A stretch of 64,000 bases of DNA from Defluviitaleaceae bacterium (GCA_009780185.1 WRAN01000001.1:62001-126000); one strand, 5' to 3'; positions 15,995 to 25,360 are shown, counted from the first letter of the stretch. Numbers and translations: made by a program. Notes: generated by a model from the letters alone, not told the origin.

Positions 15995-17806
15995 ATGCAC
16001 GATAAACCTGATGATCATATAAATAATGAAAGCGGCACCCCACCAAACAATGAATCGCCACCGATTCCAGATGAACCAGTAATCCGCCGCCCCAACCCAC
16101 CAACTTACAGTAGCCATAGACGACCTTCGACCTACACAACAAATCCTCCTACTTCAGCTCAAAAAGACGAGCATACAAGAAGATATACCCCACCGGATGA
16201 TGATGCAAGACGCCCACGCCCTTCAGAAAGCACCGAAAGGCGGTCACGCCCATCAGAGGATACAGACAGGCGCCCTCATCCATCTAATCCTTTAAACGAG
16301 TATCCAAGACGTCGCCCCAGAACAACCGAAACTACCAGGCGTCCCCGCCCAACTCCTCTCCCAGAGGAACCCTCATTATTTCTAGAAGAAGAGCCCACTG
16401 ATATCCCAGGCCGCAGAACCGATGGAAGACGTCCCAAGCGTCGAGCGCGCCGCAGCAAGCAGGCGGCTACTTTTTATATTATTCTTATTGTTGTAGCCGT
16501 AGGCATTGGTATGACTGCTTTTGCTATGGCTTTTCCACGGATGTTTGACCCAGACAGAGAAACCACCGTACAAGCCACCCCTTCTCCAAGCCCAACCCCC
16601 ACACCTATCCCCGTCAATAGCCGCAACATGACCGGCCTGGTCACGGCAGTATCTGGTCAAAACGCAACTTTGCTAAACATCTCAAATAATATCTCCAGGT
16701 CATTTACATTTATAGAAGACACTGCCTTGGCTGACCGCTTTGGCAATGCCATGGAGCTTGAAAACCTATCTGTAGGGCATCTAATGGATATTGCTTATGA
16801 CCCAGACACAAACCAATTGTTTACATTGCGGCAAACCATTACCAGAGATTTAATGCCAGCAGACTGGCGCTTGGATATGGAGAACTCAACGATTACCGTA
16901 GGTAATGATGTGTTTACATTTACCGAATATACTTTGGTACTGTACCAAGGTAACCCTTTCTTGCTTACAGATATTTCACCAGACGATACCGTAACCCTTA
17001 TTACCTTGGCTGGGACTATCTGGCTTGTTGAAGTAGCCTATGGTCATGGCTTCCTTCGGTTTTCCGGAGGAGAATCTATTGCGGATGGCCGAGTAATTAT
17101 GGACCCACTAGGTCAAGGGATTCACCGCTTTGCCAACATTGATGAAACAATCACCCTACCGGAAGGCAGATACCGTATAACCGTAGAAGGCCGCAACATT
17201 GAAGCATATATAACAGAAATCGAAATCCGCCAAGGTGAAACAACAACCGTAGACTTAACAGATGTAGAGCCAAGCCAGGCTTTCCTTGAGCTTACCGTAT
17301 CACCATCCGGATCAAGAGTATTTATAAACAACGAGCTTACATCTGCCCATGCCGCACTAGAATTTGATTTTGGGGATGTACTTGCTATAAGAGTAGAGCG
17401 GGATGGATTCTACACCTACGAGCGTTCTGTAGAGATGAATCAAGCTATAGTAAGCATCAATATCACCCTAGAAGAAGAGACTCCCGTACCCCAAACCGGA
17501 ACCTTAACAATAACTTCTGTACCACCGGGCGCACAAATATGGCTAAACGACCAATTCGTAGGCCAGACCCCTGTTACTACAGAGCTGTATCCAGGGCGTT
17601 ATCTACTTGTAGCTATTGCCCAAGGCTTCCATGACTATGTAACCTATGTTGATATATCCACAGGCGAAAATAACCGCTCATTATTTATGTCACAAATTGT
17701 GGAAGAATATATTCCGGTACCTACCCCTACCCCCCCACCGGAAGAAGACCCTCCAGCAGAGGAACCGCCTCAAGGCTATGGAGATTATCAAGGGACTGAG
17801 TACTAA
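15995..17806 (+). CDS. PEGA-domain membrane protein with long disordered Pro/Arg-rich N-terminus
   Basis: The 603-residue protein starts with about 155 residues of Pro, Arg, Ser and Thr repeats (RRPRP, SEDTDRR), likely cytoplasmic and disordered. One membrane helix follows at about 160-182 (TFYIILIVVAVGIGMTAFA), then a Pro/Thr linker and an outer part with two PEGA domains near 427-500 (VSPSGSRVFINN) and 503-570 (VPPGAQIWLND). PEGA domains are surface modules of uncertain role. It is the first gene of the operon; its stop abuts the uvrC start (TAAATG). The Pro-rich C-terminus may span the wall. Confidence 0.85.
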   Translation: MHDKPDDHINNESGTPPNNESPPIPDEPVIRRPNPPTYSSHRRPSTYTTNPPTSAQKDEHTRRYTPPDDDARRPRPSESTERRSRPSEDTDRRPHPSNPLNEYPRRRPRTTETTRRPRPTPLPEEPSLFLEEEPTDIPGRRTDGRRPKRRARRSKQAATFYIILIVVAVGIGMTAFAMAFPRMFDPDRETTVQATPSPSPTPTPIPVNSRNMTGLVTAVSGQNATLLNISNNISRSFTFIEDTALADRFGNAMELENLSVGHLMDIAYDPDTNQLFTLRQTITRDLMPADWRLDMENSTITVGNDVFTFTEYTLVLYQGNPFLLTDISPDDTVTLITLAGTIWLVEVAYGHGFLRFSGGESIADGRVIMDPLGQGIHRFANIDETITLPEGRYRITVEGRNIEAYITEIEIRQGETTTVDLTDVEPSQAFLELTVSPSGSRVFINNELTSAHAALEFDFGDVLAIRVERDGFYTYERSVEMNQAIVSINITLEEETPVPQTGTLTITSVPPGAQIWLNDQFVGQTPVTTELYPGRYLLVAIAQGFHDYVTYVDISTGENNRSLFMSQIVEEYIPVPTPTPPPEEDPPAEEPPQGYGDYQGTEY

Positions 17807-19639
17807 ATGTCCGATGCAAAGCCAAAACTCTGGGAAAATATGCCTCACAAACCAGGGGTATATATCATGCGGGACGTAAAGGGTGCGATTATATACGTAG
17901 GCAAAGCCATTAACCTATATAAGCGAGTCCGAAGCTATTTCAATGATTCAGTAACCCCAAAAACAAAGGTACTGGTAAGCAATATAGCCACCATTGACTA
18001 TGTGGTAACAGATAACGAAATAGAAGCCTTTGTGCTGGAAAACAACCTGATAAAGCAACACCAACCCAAATACAACATCCGCCTAAAAGACGATAAGGCC
18101 TACCCTTATATAAGAATCACCGTCCACGAGCGGCTGCCGAGATTTTTATTTACACGAAATAGAGGCAAGGATAAAGCCAGATACTATGGCCCATATGTAG
18201 ATACCACCAGAATGAAGGAAATATTAAACCTAGTACACCGTCTATGGCCTATAAGACGCTGCTCGAAGCGCTTCCCTCAAGACTTTAACAAGGATCGTCC
18301 CTGCCTCAACTACCATATAGGCCAGTGCAAAGCCCCTTGCAACAAGCTGATATCCGAAGAAGAATATTGCACCTATGTGGCAGAAGCAGAGCGCTTTATA
18401 CGAGGCAAAACCACTCCTGTAATGGAGCGACTTACAAAGGAAATGACTACTGCTTCTGAGGCTATGGAATTCGAACGAGCAGCAGATATCCGTGACACAA
18501 TAAACGCACTAAATCTTTTACAAGAAAGACAAAAAGTAGAAGCCAATGGTGAAGACCAGGATGTACTTGCCATAGCCCGCAACAAAGAAAAAGACGAGGC
18601 TTTAATACAAGTCTTTTTCGTGAGAGACGGGAAGCTCTCTGGTAACGAGCGATTTATGATGACTGCAACAGCAGCGGAAGAAGACGGAGACATACTTTCC
18701 GCTTTTATTAAGCAGTTTTATAGCGAAGCGGCAATCATCCCCAAAGAACTACTGCTAGCACAACCTCCCGCTGAGAAAATACTGATAGAAGAATGGCTGT
18801 CAAATCTATCAAAACGCCAGGTTTCTATAAACATCCCCCAGCGTGGTAAGAAAAAAGATTTAGTAAAACTAGCCCAAACCAATGCAGAATTAATCATTTC
18901 TCAATCTGAAGCCACAATAAAAAAAGAAGCCGAACGAGATACCATCGCTCTTTCGGATATTTCCAAAGCAATAGATTTCAAAAGCCCGTTAACCAGAATC
19001 GAAGCCTATGATATTTCCAATATCCAAGGATATGAATCCGTAGGCTCTATGATTGTATTTGAAAACGGCAGAGCAAAAAACAGCGACTATCGCAAGTTTA
19101 AGCTAAAAGCTGTAGTAGGCCCAGACGACTACGCTGGAATGGAAGAAATAATTACCAGACGTTTAGCCCGGTACCAAGCTGAGCATACAGCCTTCGCGAA
19201 GCTACCAGATGTAATATTTGTAGACGGCGGCAAAGGCCAGATAACAGCAGCAAAAAAAGCCCTTACAGCCTTAGGAATGGATTTGCCTGTTTGCGGAATG
19301 GTAAAAGACGATCGCCACCGCACCAGAGGATTATTATACGAAGGCAAAGAGGCCGCCCTGCCCCGTACTAGCGAAGGCTTTAAGCTTATTACAAGGATAC
19401 AGGATGAAGTACATCGCTTTGCACTGGAATACCATCGCAAGCTAAGAACCGACAGCCAAGTTAGGTCTATATTAGATGATATTGAAGGCATAGGCCCAAC
19501 CAGGCGAAAGGCACTTCTAAGGCATTTTAAAAGCATCGAAGCTATAAAAGACGCGGAAATGGAGGCTCTAATTGAAGCTCCATCCATGAACAAGGCCAGT
19601 GCCGAGGCAGTGTATAAATTTTTTAGAGGTGAAACATGA
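17807..19639 (+). CDS. uvrC: Excinuclease ABC subunit C
   Basis: The 610-residue protein is the standard UvrC length. An N-terminal GIY-YIG nuclease (PGVYIMRDVKGAIIYVGKA), a Cys-containing middle (CLNYHIGQCKAPC), a UVR helix pair near 200-235, an RNase H-like nuclease (IEAYDISNIQG, VDGGKGQ) and C-terminal helix-hairpin-helix repeats (ILDDIEGIGPTRR) are all in order. UvrC makes the dual incisions of nucleotide excision repair with UvrB. It ends overlapping hprK by 4 bases. Confidence 0.98.
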   Translation: MSDAKPKLWENMPHKPGVYIMRDVKGAIIYVGKAINLYKRVRSYFNDSVTPKTKVLVSNIATIDYVVTDNEIEAFVLENNLIKQHQPKYNIRLKDDKAYPYIRITVHERLPRFLFTRNRGKDKARYYGPYVDTTRMKEILNLVHRLWPIRRCSKRFPQDFNKDRPCLNYHIGQCKAPCNKLISEEEYCTYVAEAERFIRGKTTPVMERLTKEMTTASEAMEFERAADIRDTINALNLLQERQKVEANGEDQDVLAIARNKEKDEALIQVFFVRDGKLSGNERFMMTATAAEEDGDILSAFIKQFYSEAAIIPKELLLAQPPAEKILIEEWLSNLSKRQVSINIPQRGKKKDLVKLAQTNAELIISQSEATIKKEAERDTIALSDISKAIDFKSPLTRIEAYDISNIQGYESVGSMIVFENGRAKNSDYRKFKLKAVVGPDDYAGMEEIITRRLARYQAEHTAFAKLPDVIFVDGGKGQITAAKKALTALGMDLPVCGMVKDDRHRTRGLLYEGKEAALPRTSEGFKLITRIQDEVHRFALEYHRKLRTDSQVRSILDDIEGIGPTRRKALLRHFKSIEAIKDAEMEALIEAPSMNKASAEAVYKFFRGET

Positions 19640-20625
19640 GCGGACTAGAAGCCAGCGGTGCTTTCAACAAGCCCGGAAGCGGATATGCGATCCCATTAAA
19701 GGACGTAATCTCCCAATTCAACTTAAAACTAATGACCCCAACCGTTGATATAGAGTCCAAAATACTAACCCAGGTTAATATCAACCGACCCGCATTACAG
19801 ATTGCCGGTTTTTTTGATTACTTTGACGCCGAAAGATTGCAAATTATCGGTATGGTAGAGCATACTTATCTGCAAAAATTGGATATAAAATACAGACAGG
19901 AAAACCTACGCCGCATTTTTCAGCACCCCATACCCGCAATAGTTGTAAGCCGCAAGCTAGGCCTGTTTCCAGAAATGTTGGACTATGCTCAGGAATATAA
20001 TGTACCAATACTAACCACAAGAGAAAGCACAACAGATTTTATTGCAGATGTAATAAGCTGGATGAAGGTAGAGCTGGCTCCACGGATTACTATGCACGGA
20101 TGCTTATTGGACATTTATGGCGTAGGCACTCTAATTATCGGAGAAAGCGGAGTAGGCAAAAGCGAAACAGCCCTTGAGCTGATAAAGCGCGGACATCGCT
20201 TTATTGCAGACGACGCAGTAGAGGTACGTAGGGTATCCCAAGAAACCTTGGTTGGAAGCTGCCCTCCAAATATCCGTTATTTCCTAGAGCTCAGAGGCAT
20301 AGGCATAATAGATATGATGAAAATGTTTGGGGTACAGTCCATTAAACCCACCCAATCCATAGACCTGATTATAAACTTAGAGCTATGGGACCAAACCAGG
20401 ACGTATGACCGCCTGGGCCAAGTGGAGGAATTTACAGAGATTTTGGGCAATAAGGTAAGCAGCCACTCCATCCCAATAAGACCAGGGCGCAGCCTTGCAA
20501 TTATTTGCGAATCTGCCGCAATAAACCACCGCCAGAAAAAAATGGGCTACAACGCAGCCGAAGCCCTAACAAAACGTGTAATGGAAAACATCAGCAACAA
20601 CGGAGGCATAGATGACAGCTTTTAA
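19636..20625 (+). CDS. hprK: HPr kinase/phosphorylase
   Basis: The 329-residue protein has catalytic H154 (MHGCLLDIYG), P-loop GESGVGKS at 169-176 and the family signature ELRGIGIIDMMKMFG. HprK phosphorylates and dephosphorylates HPr and Crh on the regulatory serine in response to glycolytic metabolites, driving catabolite repression through CcpA. A Crh-like target gene lies in the same operon at 23073. It overlaps uvrC (ATGA) and murB (14 bases). Confidence 0.98.
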   Translation: MSGLEASGAFNKPGSGYAIPLKDVISQFNLKLMTPTVDIESKILTQVNINRPALQIAGFFDYFDAERLQIIGMVEHTYLQKLDIKYRQENLRRIFQHPIPAIVVSRKLGLFPEMLDYAQEYNVPILTTRESTTDFIADVISWMKVELAPRITMHGCLLDIYGVGTLIIGESGVGKSETALELIKRGHRFIADDAVEVRRVSQETLVGSCPPNIRYFLELRGIGIIDMMKMFGVQSIKPTQSIDLIINLELWDQTRTYDRLGQVEEFTEILGNKVSSHSIPIRPGRSLAIICESAAINHRQKKMGYNAAEALTKRVMENISNNGGIDDSF

Positions 20626-21520
20626 CGTAATCAGCCCTTTATTACCAGAGGGTTTGGTACTGGCAGATGAACCCATGGCCCGCCATACGTCCTTTGGCAT
20701 TGGCGGCCCGGCGGAAGTATATGTTACCCCAAGAAACAGTAACGAAATCACAAAAGTATGGAAAGCTTGCATAGAAGCAAGTTTCAAGGTAACCGTGCTG
20801 GGCAAAGGAAATAATGTACTGGTATCAGATGACGGAATAAAAGGAGTAGTAATAGTCACAACTAAGATGAACAATATCCATGTAGACGGCAATTATATAA
20901 CTGCCGGAAGCGGTACAAACCTGCGTAAGCTAGCAGACGCGGCATATGAAGCCTCACTTGGAGAGATGGAATTTGCTTCCGGAATACCAGGGACAGTAGG
21001 CGGCGCAATATATATGAACGCAGGGGCCTATAAACATGAAATAAAAGATATATGCGAAAGCGTAACGGCTCTTTATGCAAACGGCGAACTAGTTACCCAC
21101 GAAAAAGAATCCCTAGCCTTCGGCTACCGTAAAAGTAGATTTCAACATGAAGATGCAATAATCACAGAAGCAAAATTTCTGTTACCTTCAAAGAACAAAG
21201 ATGAAATAAAAGCAAAAATGACAAACCTAAACGGCCTCCGCCGCGATAGCCAGCCCCTAGACAAACACAGCGCCGGAAGCACTTTCAAACGCCCAAAGGC
21301 AGAAGGTATGTATGCTGCAAAGATGATAGACGACTGCGGCTTAAAAGGCTTCACAATAGGAGGAGCCCAAGTGTCTGAAAAACACGCAGGTTTCGTTGTC
21401 AACATTGGCAACGCCACAGCAAAAGATGTATTGTCATTAATAGAACAAATACAAGATAAAGTCCACCAAGCAACACATATATGGCTAGAGCCAGAAGTAC
21501 AAATGATAGGATTTAATTAA
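20612..21520 (+). CDS. murB: UDP-N-acetylenolpyruvoylglucosamine reductase
   Basis: The 302-residue protein has the FAD-binding patterns SFGIGGPAEVYVTP and ASGIPGTVGGAIYMNAGAY and the active-site serine region SAGSTFKRP, with a C-terminal HAGF and EPEVQMIG typical of type II MurB. It makes UDP-MurNAc for peptidoglycan. The murB-rapZ-whiA order is conserved in Clostridia. It starts inside hprK. Confidence 0.98.
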   Translation: MTAFNVISPLLPEGLVLADEPMARHTSFGIGGPAEVYVTPRNSNEITKVWKACIEASFKVTVLGKGNNVLVSDDGIKGVVIVTTKMNNIHVDGNYITAGSGTNLRKLADAAYEASLGEMEFASGIPGTVGGAIYMNAGAYKHEIKDICESVTALYANGELVTHEKESLAFGYRKSRFQHEDAIITEAKFLLPSKNKDEIKAKMTNLNGLRRDSQPLDKHSAGSTFKRPKAEGMYAAKMIDDCGLKGFTIGGAQVSEKHAGFVVNIGNATAKDVLSLIEQIQDKVHQATHIWLEPEVQMIGFN

Positions 21521-21537
21521 TCCCAAAGGAGACATAC

Positions 21538-22425
21538 ATGCACATAGTGATAGTAACCGGTATGTCCGGTGCTGGAAAAACTACAGTTCTAAAAATCTTA
21601 GAAAACGCTGGCTACCACTGCGTAGATAACCTACCCCCTGCTCTAATAGGCAGCTTTGCCGAGCTTTGCCTTAAACCCGACACAGGCATAACGCAGGCCG
21701 CCTTAGGCATAGATATTCGCGGAGGAATAATGTTCTCCGATTTCTTTACAGGCCTGGATTCCCTTAAAAACCTAGGCCTTACCTACTCTATCCTATTCCT
21801 AGACGCTGCCAATGACATACTTCTAAACCGCTATAAAGAAACCCGCCATCTCCACCCGCTGGCCAAAGATGGCCTTGTAAGCGTAGGCATAACTAAGGAA
21901 CGTGCTCAGCTGGAGGAAGTCCGAGCCAAGGCCTCCTATATACTAGACACCAGTTTCCTACTTCCAAGGCAACTAAAAATTAAAATCCATGATATATTTT
22001 CCAAAGACGCTGAATTCAATCAGTTTAAAGTAAACGTTATATCTTTCGGGTTCAAAAACGGCATCCCCAACGAAGCCGACCTGGTTTTCGATGTACGCTT
22101 CCTACCCAACCCATTCTATGATCCAGAGCTAAAACCACAATCCGGCCTAGACCCGGATGTACGGGACTTTGTACTACGTCACGAGATCACAGCCCGCTTC
22201 ATGGAAAGCCTTTTAAACATGCTGCACATGCTGATCCCCCACTATATTGCTGAAGGCAAAAACCAGCTGATAGTAGGTATAGGCTGTACCGGAGGCCGAC
22301 ACCGCTCAGTAGCGCTAGCTCAAGACCTACATCGTGCACTAACCCAGCGCGACCAAACCGCAGACGTAGTACACCGTGATATCCACAGGGAAGAATACCG
22401 TAAGGAAGCACAAAAAAAGGACTGA
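21538..22425 (+). CDS. rapZ: RapZ/YvcJ nucleotide-binding protein
   Basis: The 295-residue protein has the P-loop GMSGAGKT at 8-15, the signature YHCVDNLPP and the C-terminal GIGCTGGRHRSVALA. In Enterobacteria RapZ is an adaptor for small RNA decay; in Gram-positives YvcJ is a GTPase affecting competence and cell wall metabolism. An AGGAG ribosome site precedes the start. Unlike Bacillus, no yvcK (glmR) gene lies between rapZ and whiA. Confidence 0.97.
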   Translation: MHIVIVTGMSGAGKTTVLKILENAGYHCVDNLPPALIGSFAELCLKPDTGITQAALGIDIRGGIMFSDFFTGLDSLKNLGLTYSILFLDAANDILLNRYKETRHLHPLAKDGLVSVGITKERAQLEEVRAKASYILDTSFLLPRQLKIKIHDIFSKDAEFNQFKVNVISFGFKNGIPNEADLVFDVRFLPNPFYDPELKPQSGLDPDVRDFVLRHEITARFMESLLNMLHMLIPHYIAEGKNQLIVGIGCTGGRHRSVALAQDLHRALTQRDQTADVVHRDIHREEYRKEAQKKD

Positions 22426-22430
22426 TCGCG

Positions 22431-23045
22431 TTGTCATTCTCATCCCGTATTCGCGAAGAGGTTTCAGATATAACAAGGGGCAATAGACGTAAAAAGCATA
22501 TTCGCCAATGTTTTATTTTGGGCGGCACTATTACCGACCCAGTAAAAGCATATCACCTATCCTTCACGTTACCTGAAAAAGAAGCAAAGAAGCTTACAAA
22601 TAACCTAGTATATTACGGCTTACACCCCAAAACCCTAGCCAAAAACGACACCGCTATAGTATATTTAAAAGAAGCAGAGGAAATCTCCGATGTACTAAAA
22701 ATTATCGGAGCAAGTAAATCCCTACTAGCCTTCGAAAATGAACGGGTAGCAAAAGATCTGCGCAACACAGTAAACCGTCAAGTAAATTGCGAAGCAGCCA
22801 ATCTAGAAAAAACAGTAACAGCGGCCCAAGCTCAAATCGAAGCAATTGAATTTATAACAAAAGAAGCAGGCCTAAACTACCTATCAAAGCCACTGCAAGA
22901 TGTAGCAAAACTAAGAAAAACCCACGATACAGCCAGCTTAGCAGAAATAGGTGCAATGCTTACCCCTAAAGTAGGGAAATCAGGCGTAAACCACAGACTA
23001 CGCAAAATAGTAGAAATAGCTGAAGAAATGAAAAAATATAAATAA
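22431..23045 (+). CDS. whiA: Short WhiA-type DNA-binding protein lacking the first LAGLIDADG half
   Basis: The start is TTG, five bases after the rapZ stop. The 204-residue protein begins with the normal WhiA N-terminus (MSFSSRIREEV), then jumps within 30 residues to what is usually the second half (CFILGGTITDPVKAYHLSF), and ends with the conserved helix-turn-helix part (VNRQVNCEAANLEKTV, SGVNHRLRKI). Usual WhiA is about 310 residues, so roughly 100 are missing. The frame is intact and the rest well conserved, which speaks for an in-frame deletion and a working small form rather than a pseudogene. Confidence 0.9.
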   Translation: MSFSSRIREEVSDITRGNRRKKHIRQCFILGGTITDPVKAYHLSFTLPEKEAKKLTNNLVYYGLHPKTLAKNDTAIVYLKEAEEISDVLKIIGASKSLLAFENERVAKDLRNTVNRQVNCEAANLEKTVTAAQAQIEAIEFITKEAGLNYLSKPLQDVAKLRKTHDTASLAEIGAMLTPKVGKSGVNHRLRKIVEIAEEMKKYK

Positions 23046-23072
23046 ATCAAGCACAGAAAGCAGGCGATTAAA

Positions 23073-23327
23073 ATGATTCAACGCTCAGTAAAGGTCAGCG
23101 AGTTTTTAGAGCCTTCCGCAGTAGCTCTTTTAGTGCAGGCTGCAAGTAAATTCAAAAGCCGCATATCTCTGGTTATAGATGAGAAAACCGCCAATGCCAA
23201 AAGCATAATGGGTATAATTTCACTAAACATGCAAGAAGGCCAAGAACTAAATATCATAGCAGAAGGTGAAGACGCGGCTGAAGCAGTACCAGCAATGGAA
23301 TCATTCTTTTTAAGTGAAAAGATGTAA
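23073..23327 (+). CDS. crh: Crh-like HPr protein without the catalytic histidine
   Basis: The protein has 84 residues. The helix FVQ-type core (LLVQAASKFKS) and ANAKSIMG with regulatory S44 are those of HPr. Alignment on this core puts E13 where HPr has His15, and the GLHARPA motif is replaced by FLEPSAVA. It therefore cannot relay phosphate from Enzyme I in the PTS but can still be a target of HprK on S44, like Bacillus Crh, which has Gln there. The gene order rapZ-whiA-crh matches Bacillus, supporting the call. Confidence 0.85.
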   Translation: MIQRSVKVSEFLEPSAVALLVQAASKFKSRISLVIDEKTANAKSIMGIISLNMQEGQELNIIAEGEDAAEAVPAMESFFLSEKM

Positions 23328-23362
23328 CCACTTAAACATAAAGACAAAGGGGGCAAAAAAGT

Positions 23363-23767
23363 ATGCACTATACTATTTACACCAACAACCCAGCTTTGAA
23401 AGCCCATCTAAGAGATTTTCCGTCCCAAAACTGTAAGCTCATCTGGCTGGAAGCCCCTGCTGTTGAAGTGCTTGCTACGGTAAAAACCATGATACATCAG
23501 GGCGCGGCTCTAAGTAGCGATCCATTATCAGACGTACAGGTGGTATCATCAAATAAAGTCGCATCCAATCCATATATAAGTGTTTTGGTTACATCTGTAT
23601 CTAAAACTGAAACTGTTGATTTTAACTCGGTAAAAAGCATAGATGAGGCTCTAACTGTGTACCGCAAAAACGCAAGATTACGTTTTTTTCCTCACAATGA
23701 TGAAGCAGTTAGAAAATTTCAAATTACTGATATGGAAATGTTATTATATTCTTTGTCATCTCTGTAA
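23363..23767 (+). CDS. grdX: GrdX-family protein
   Basis: The 134-residue protein, with MHYTIYTNNPALKAHL, a DVQV...PYISVLVT region and SIDEALTVYRKNARLRF, matches GrdX, a small protein first noted beside glycine/betaine reductase genes of amino acid-fermenting Clostridia. Its role is unknown. Here it is the last gene of the operon, away from any grd genes. A strong hairpin terminator follows. Confidence 0.75.
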   Translation: MHYTIYTNNPALKAHLRDFPSQNCKLIWLEAPAVEVLATVKTMIHQGAALSSDPLSDVQVVSSNKVASNPYISVLVTSVSKTETVDFNSVKSIDEALTVYRKNARLRFFPHNDEAVRKFQITDMEMLLYSLSSL

Positions 23768-23777
23768 AGACACAAAA

Positions 23778-23816
23778 AATCCGCCTGGCTAATGTTAGCC
23801 AAGCGGATTTTTTTTA
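23778..23816. terminator. Bidirectional terminator between grdX and GH4 gene
   Basis: AATCCGCCTGGCTAA and TTAGCCAAGCGGATT form a near-perfect stem with a TG loop, followed by eight T on the plus strand and preceded by six A for the minus strand. It serves the convergent genes ending at 23767 and 23817. Confidence 0.92.
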
Positions 23817-25142
23817 TTATCTATACTTAGGCAGCCAATCTCCATGGGCTTCGATCAAATCATCTACCATTGAGCGGATATCGTCAATACTTAGCTCTGC
23901 CGCGGTATGAGGGTCTAGCATTGCGGCATGATATATATGCTCTTTTTTTAATGTTGCGGCAGCTTCTATGGTTATTAGATGCACATTGACATGTGTCATG
24001 TTCATAGCAGCCAAATGTACCGGCAACTTACCTACATAGCATGGATTTACCCCATAGTTGTCTACCATACATGGAAGCTCCACACAGGCTTCCTTAGGTA
24101 GGTTTTCTATTAGCCCACCTTTATTAAGGACATTGCCTCCTATTTTAGTAGGAACTCCGGTTATTAACGACTCCATGATATAGGAAGCGTATTCCGAGCT
24201 GCGGGTATGAGGCTTTGTTGACGCTTCAGCGGTAAGGGATGCGTAATCCTTTTCCCATGCGGCTATCTGATTCACACAGCGGCGAGGATATTCATCTAAT
24301 GGGATATTAAACTTATCAATTAGCTCCGGATACCTGGCCTTGATGTACCATGGGTTATATTCAGCATTATGTTCACTGGATTCTGTGCAATAATAGCCCA
24401 ACTTATCGATATAATCAAAACGAACCATATCCCAATGTTTTTCACTTGCGTTTTTAGCTGCGGCGCGCTTTCTAATCTCGGGATATAGATCATTGCCGTT
24501 CTTATCCTTAATCTCAAGAAGCCAACCCATGTGGTTGATTCCGGCGATTAGCTGCTTACAGCCCTCTAATTTATCAAGCAAATCAACGCCTCTTAATATT
24601 TCCCGGCTGCAGCCTTGTACGCTATGACAGAGACCTAGTGTTTTTACTCCGGTGTGATGCAGCATATATCCAGTCAGGATTGACATGGGGTTGGTATAAT
24701 TCAAAAACCATGCATCTGGACATACCTCTTCCATATCACGCGCAAAATCTGCCATTACAGGAATCGTACGAAGACCCCGCATTATACCGCCGATACCAAG
24801 GGTATCTGCAATGGTTTGGCGCAGCCCGTACTTTTTAGGCACTTCAAAATCAATAACAGTACATGGTTCATACAACCCCACCTGAATGGCGTTGATTACA
24901 AAGTCAGCGCCACGAAGGGCTTCCTTGCGATTTTCTACCCCTAAATGGGCAGTTATTGTGGCTTTACCACCAAGGCCTTCATTGATGGCTTTGATAATGG
25001 TTTCGCTTTCTTGCAGGCGTTTACCATCAATGTCATAAAGGGCAATATGGCTATCACTTAGCACTGGTGAGCACATTGCGTCTCCCAATAAGTTCCGTGC
25101 AAATACGGTACTGCCTGCCCCTAAGAATGTAATCTTTGCCAC
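23817..25142 (-). CDS. Glycoside hydrolase family 4 (alpha-galactosidase/alpha-glucosidase type)
   Basis: The protein has about 441 residues. The N-terminal NAD-binding motif (KITFLGAGSTVFARNLLGD), NYTNPMSILT, GLCHSVQG and GINHMGW are GH4 hallmarks. GH4 enzymes use NAD+ and Mn2+; the CHSVQG form is that of MelA-like enzymes acting on unphosphorylated sugars. I prefer the GTG at 25142, because AGGAGG lies seven bases ahead of it and almost touches the ATG two codons earlier. galT and a likely aldose epimerase elsewhere in the window fit an alpha-galactosidase role. Confidence 0.88.
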   Translation of the reverse strand: MAKITFLGAGSTVFARNLLGDAMCSPVLSDSHIALYDIDGKRLQESETIIKAINEGLGGKATITAHLGVENRKEALRGADFVINAIQVGLYEPCTVIDFEVPKKYGLRQTIADTLGIGGIMRGLRTIPVMADFARDMEEVCPDAWFLNYTNPMSILTGYMLHHTGVKTLGLCHSVQGCSREILRGVDLLDKLEGCKQLIAGINHMGWLLEIKDKNGNDLYPEIRKRAAAKNASEKHWDMVRFDYIDKLGYYCTESSEHNAEYNPWYIKARYPELIDKFNIPLDEYPRRCVNQIAAWEKDYASLTAEASTKPHTRSSEYASYIMESLITGVPTKIGGNVLNKGGLIENLPKEACVELPCMVDNYGVNPCYVGKLPVHLAAMNMTHVNVHLITIEAAATLKKEHIYHAAMLDPHTAAELSIDDIRSMVDDLIEAHGDWLPKYR

Positions 25143-25186
25143 TAGCATTCCTCCTAACCCATAAGGGTATAATAATATCCATGGTG

Positions 25187-25216
25187 ATTATACCCTGACT
25201 AGGATGATGTTCTCAA
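25187..25216 (-). promoter_or_regulatory. Sigma-A-type promoter of the GH4 gene
   Basis: On the minus strand TTGAGA (25216-25211) and TATAAT (25192-25187) are separated by 18 bases, about 45 bases upstream of the start codon. Confidence 0.65.
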
Positions 25217-25261
25217 TACATAATAGAAATTGTTATAAATCACAATTTTTGATAATAGACC

Positions 25262-25352
25262 TCTTTCGAAATCACGTTTTATGATTTTGAAAGTAGGTTT
25301 CATTATAAGTCTTTTGCTTCTTCTGAAATCGTGCCTTTTGATTTCAGAAGAA
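25262..25352. repeat. Two tandem related hairpins
   Basis: CTTTCGAAATC...GATTTTGAAAG (25263-25292) and CTTCTGAAATC...GATTTCAGAAG (25320-25350) are two stem-loops of the same design, about 57 bases apart, with similar arms and loops. They lie between the GH4 promoter and the gap terminator. No coding sense is visible. Confidence 0.55.
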
Positions 25353-25360
25353 CTCTAATA

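Noticed and set aside
23363-23767. Evidence of a glycine reductase operon
   Set aside because: Only GrdX is present; no selenoprotein A, B or C genes lie nearby, so no claim on Stickland metabolism is made from this window.
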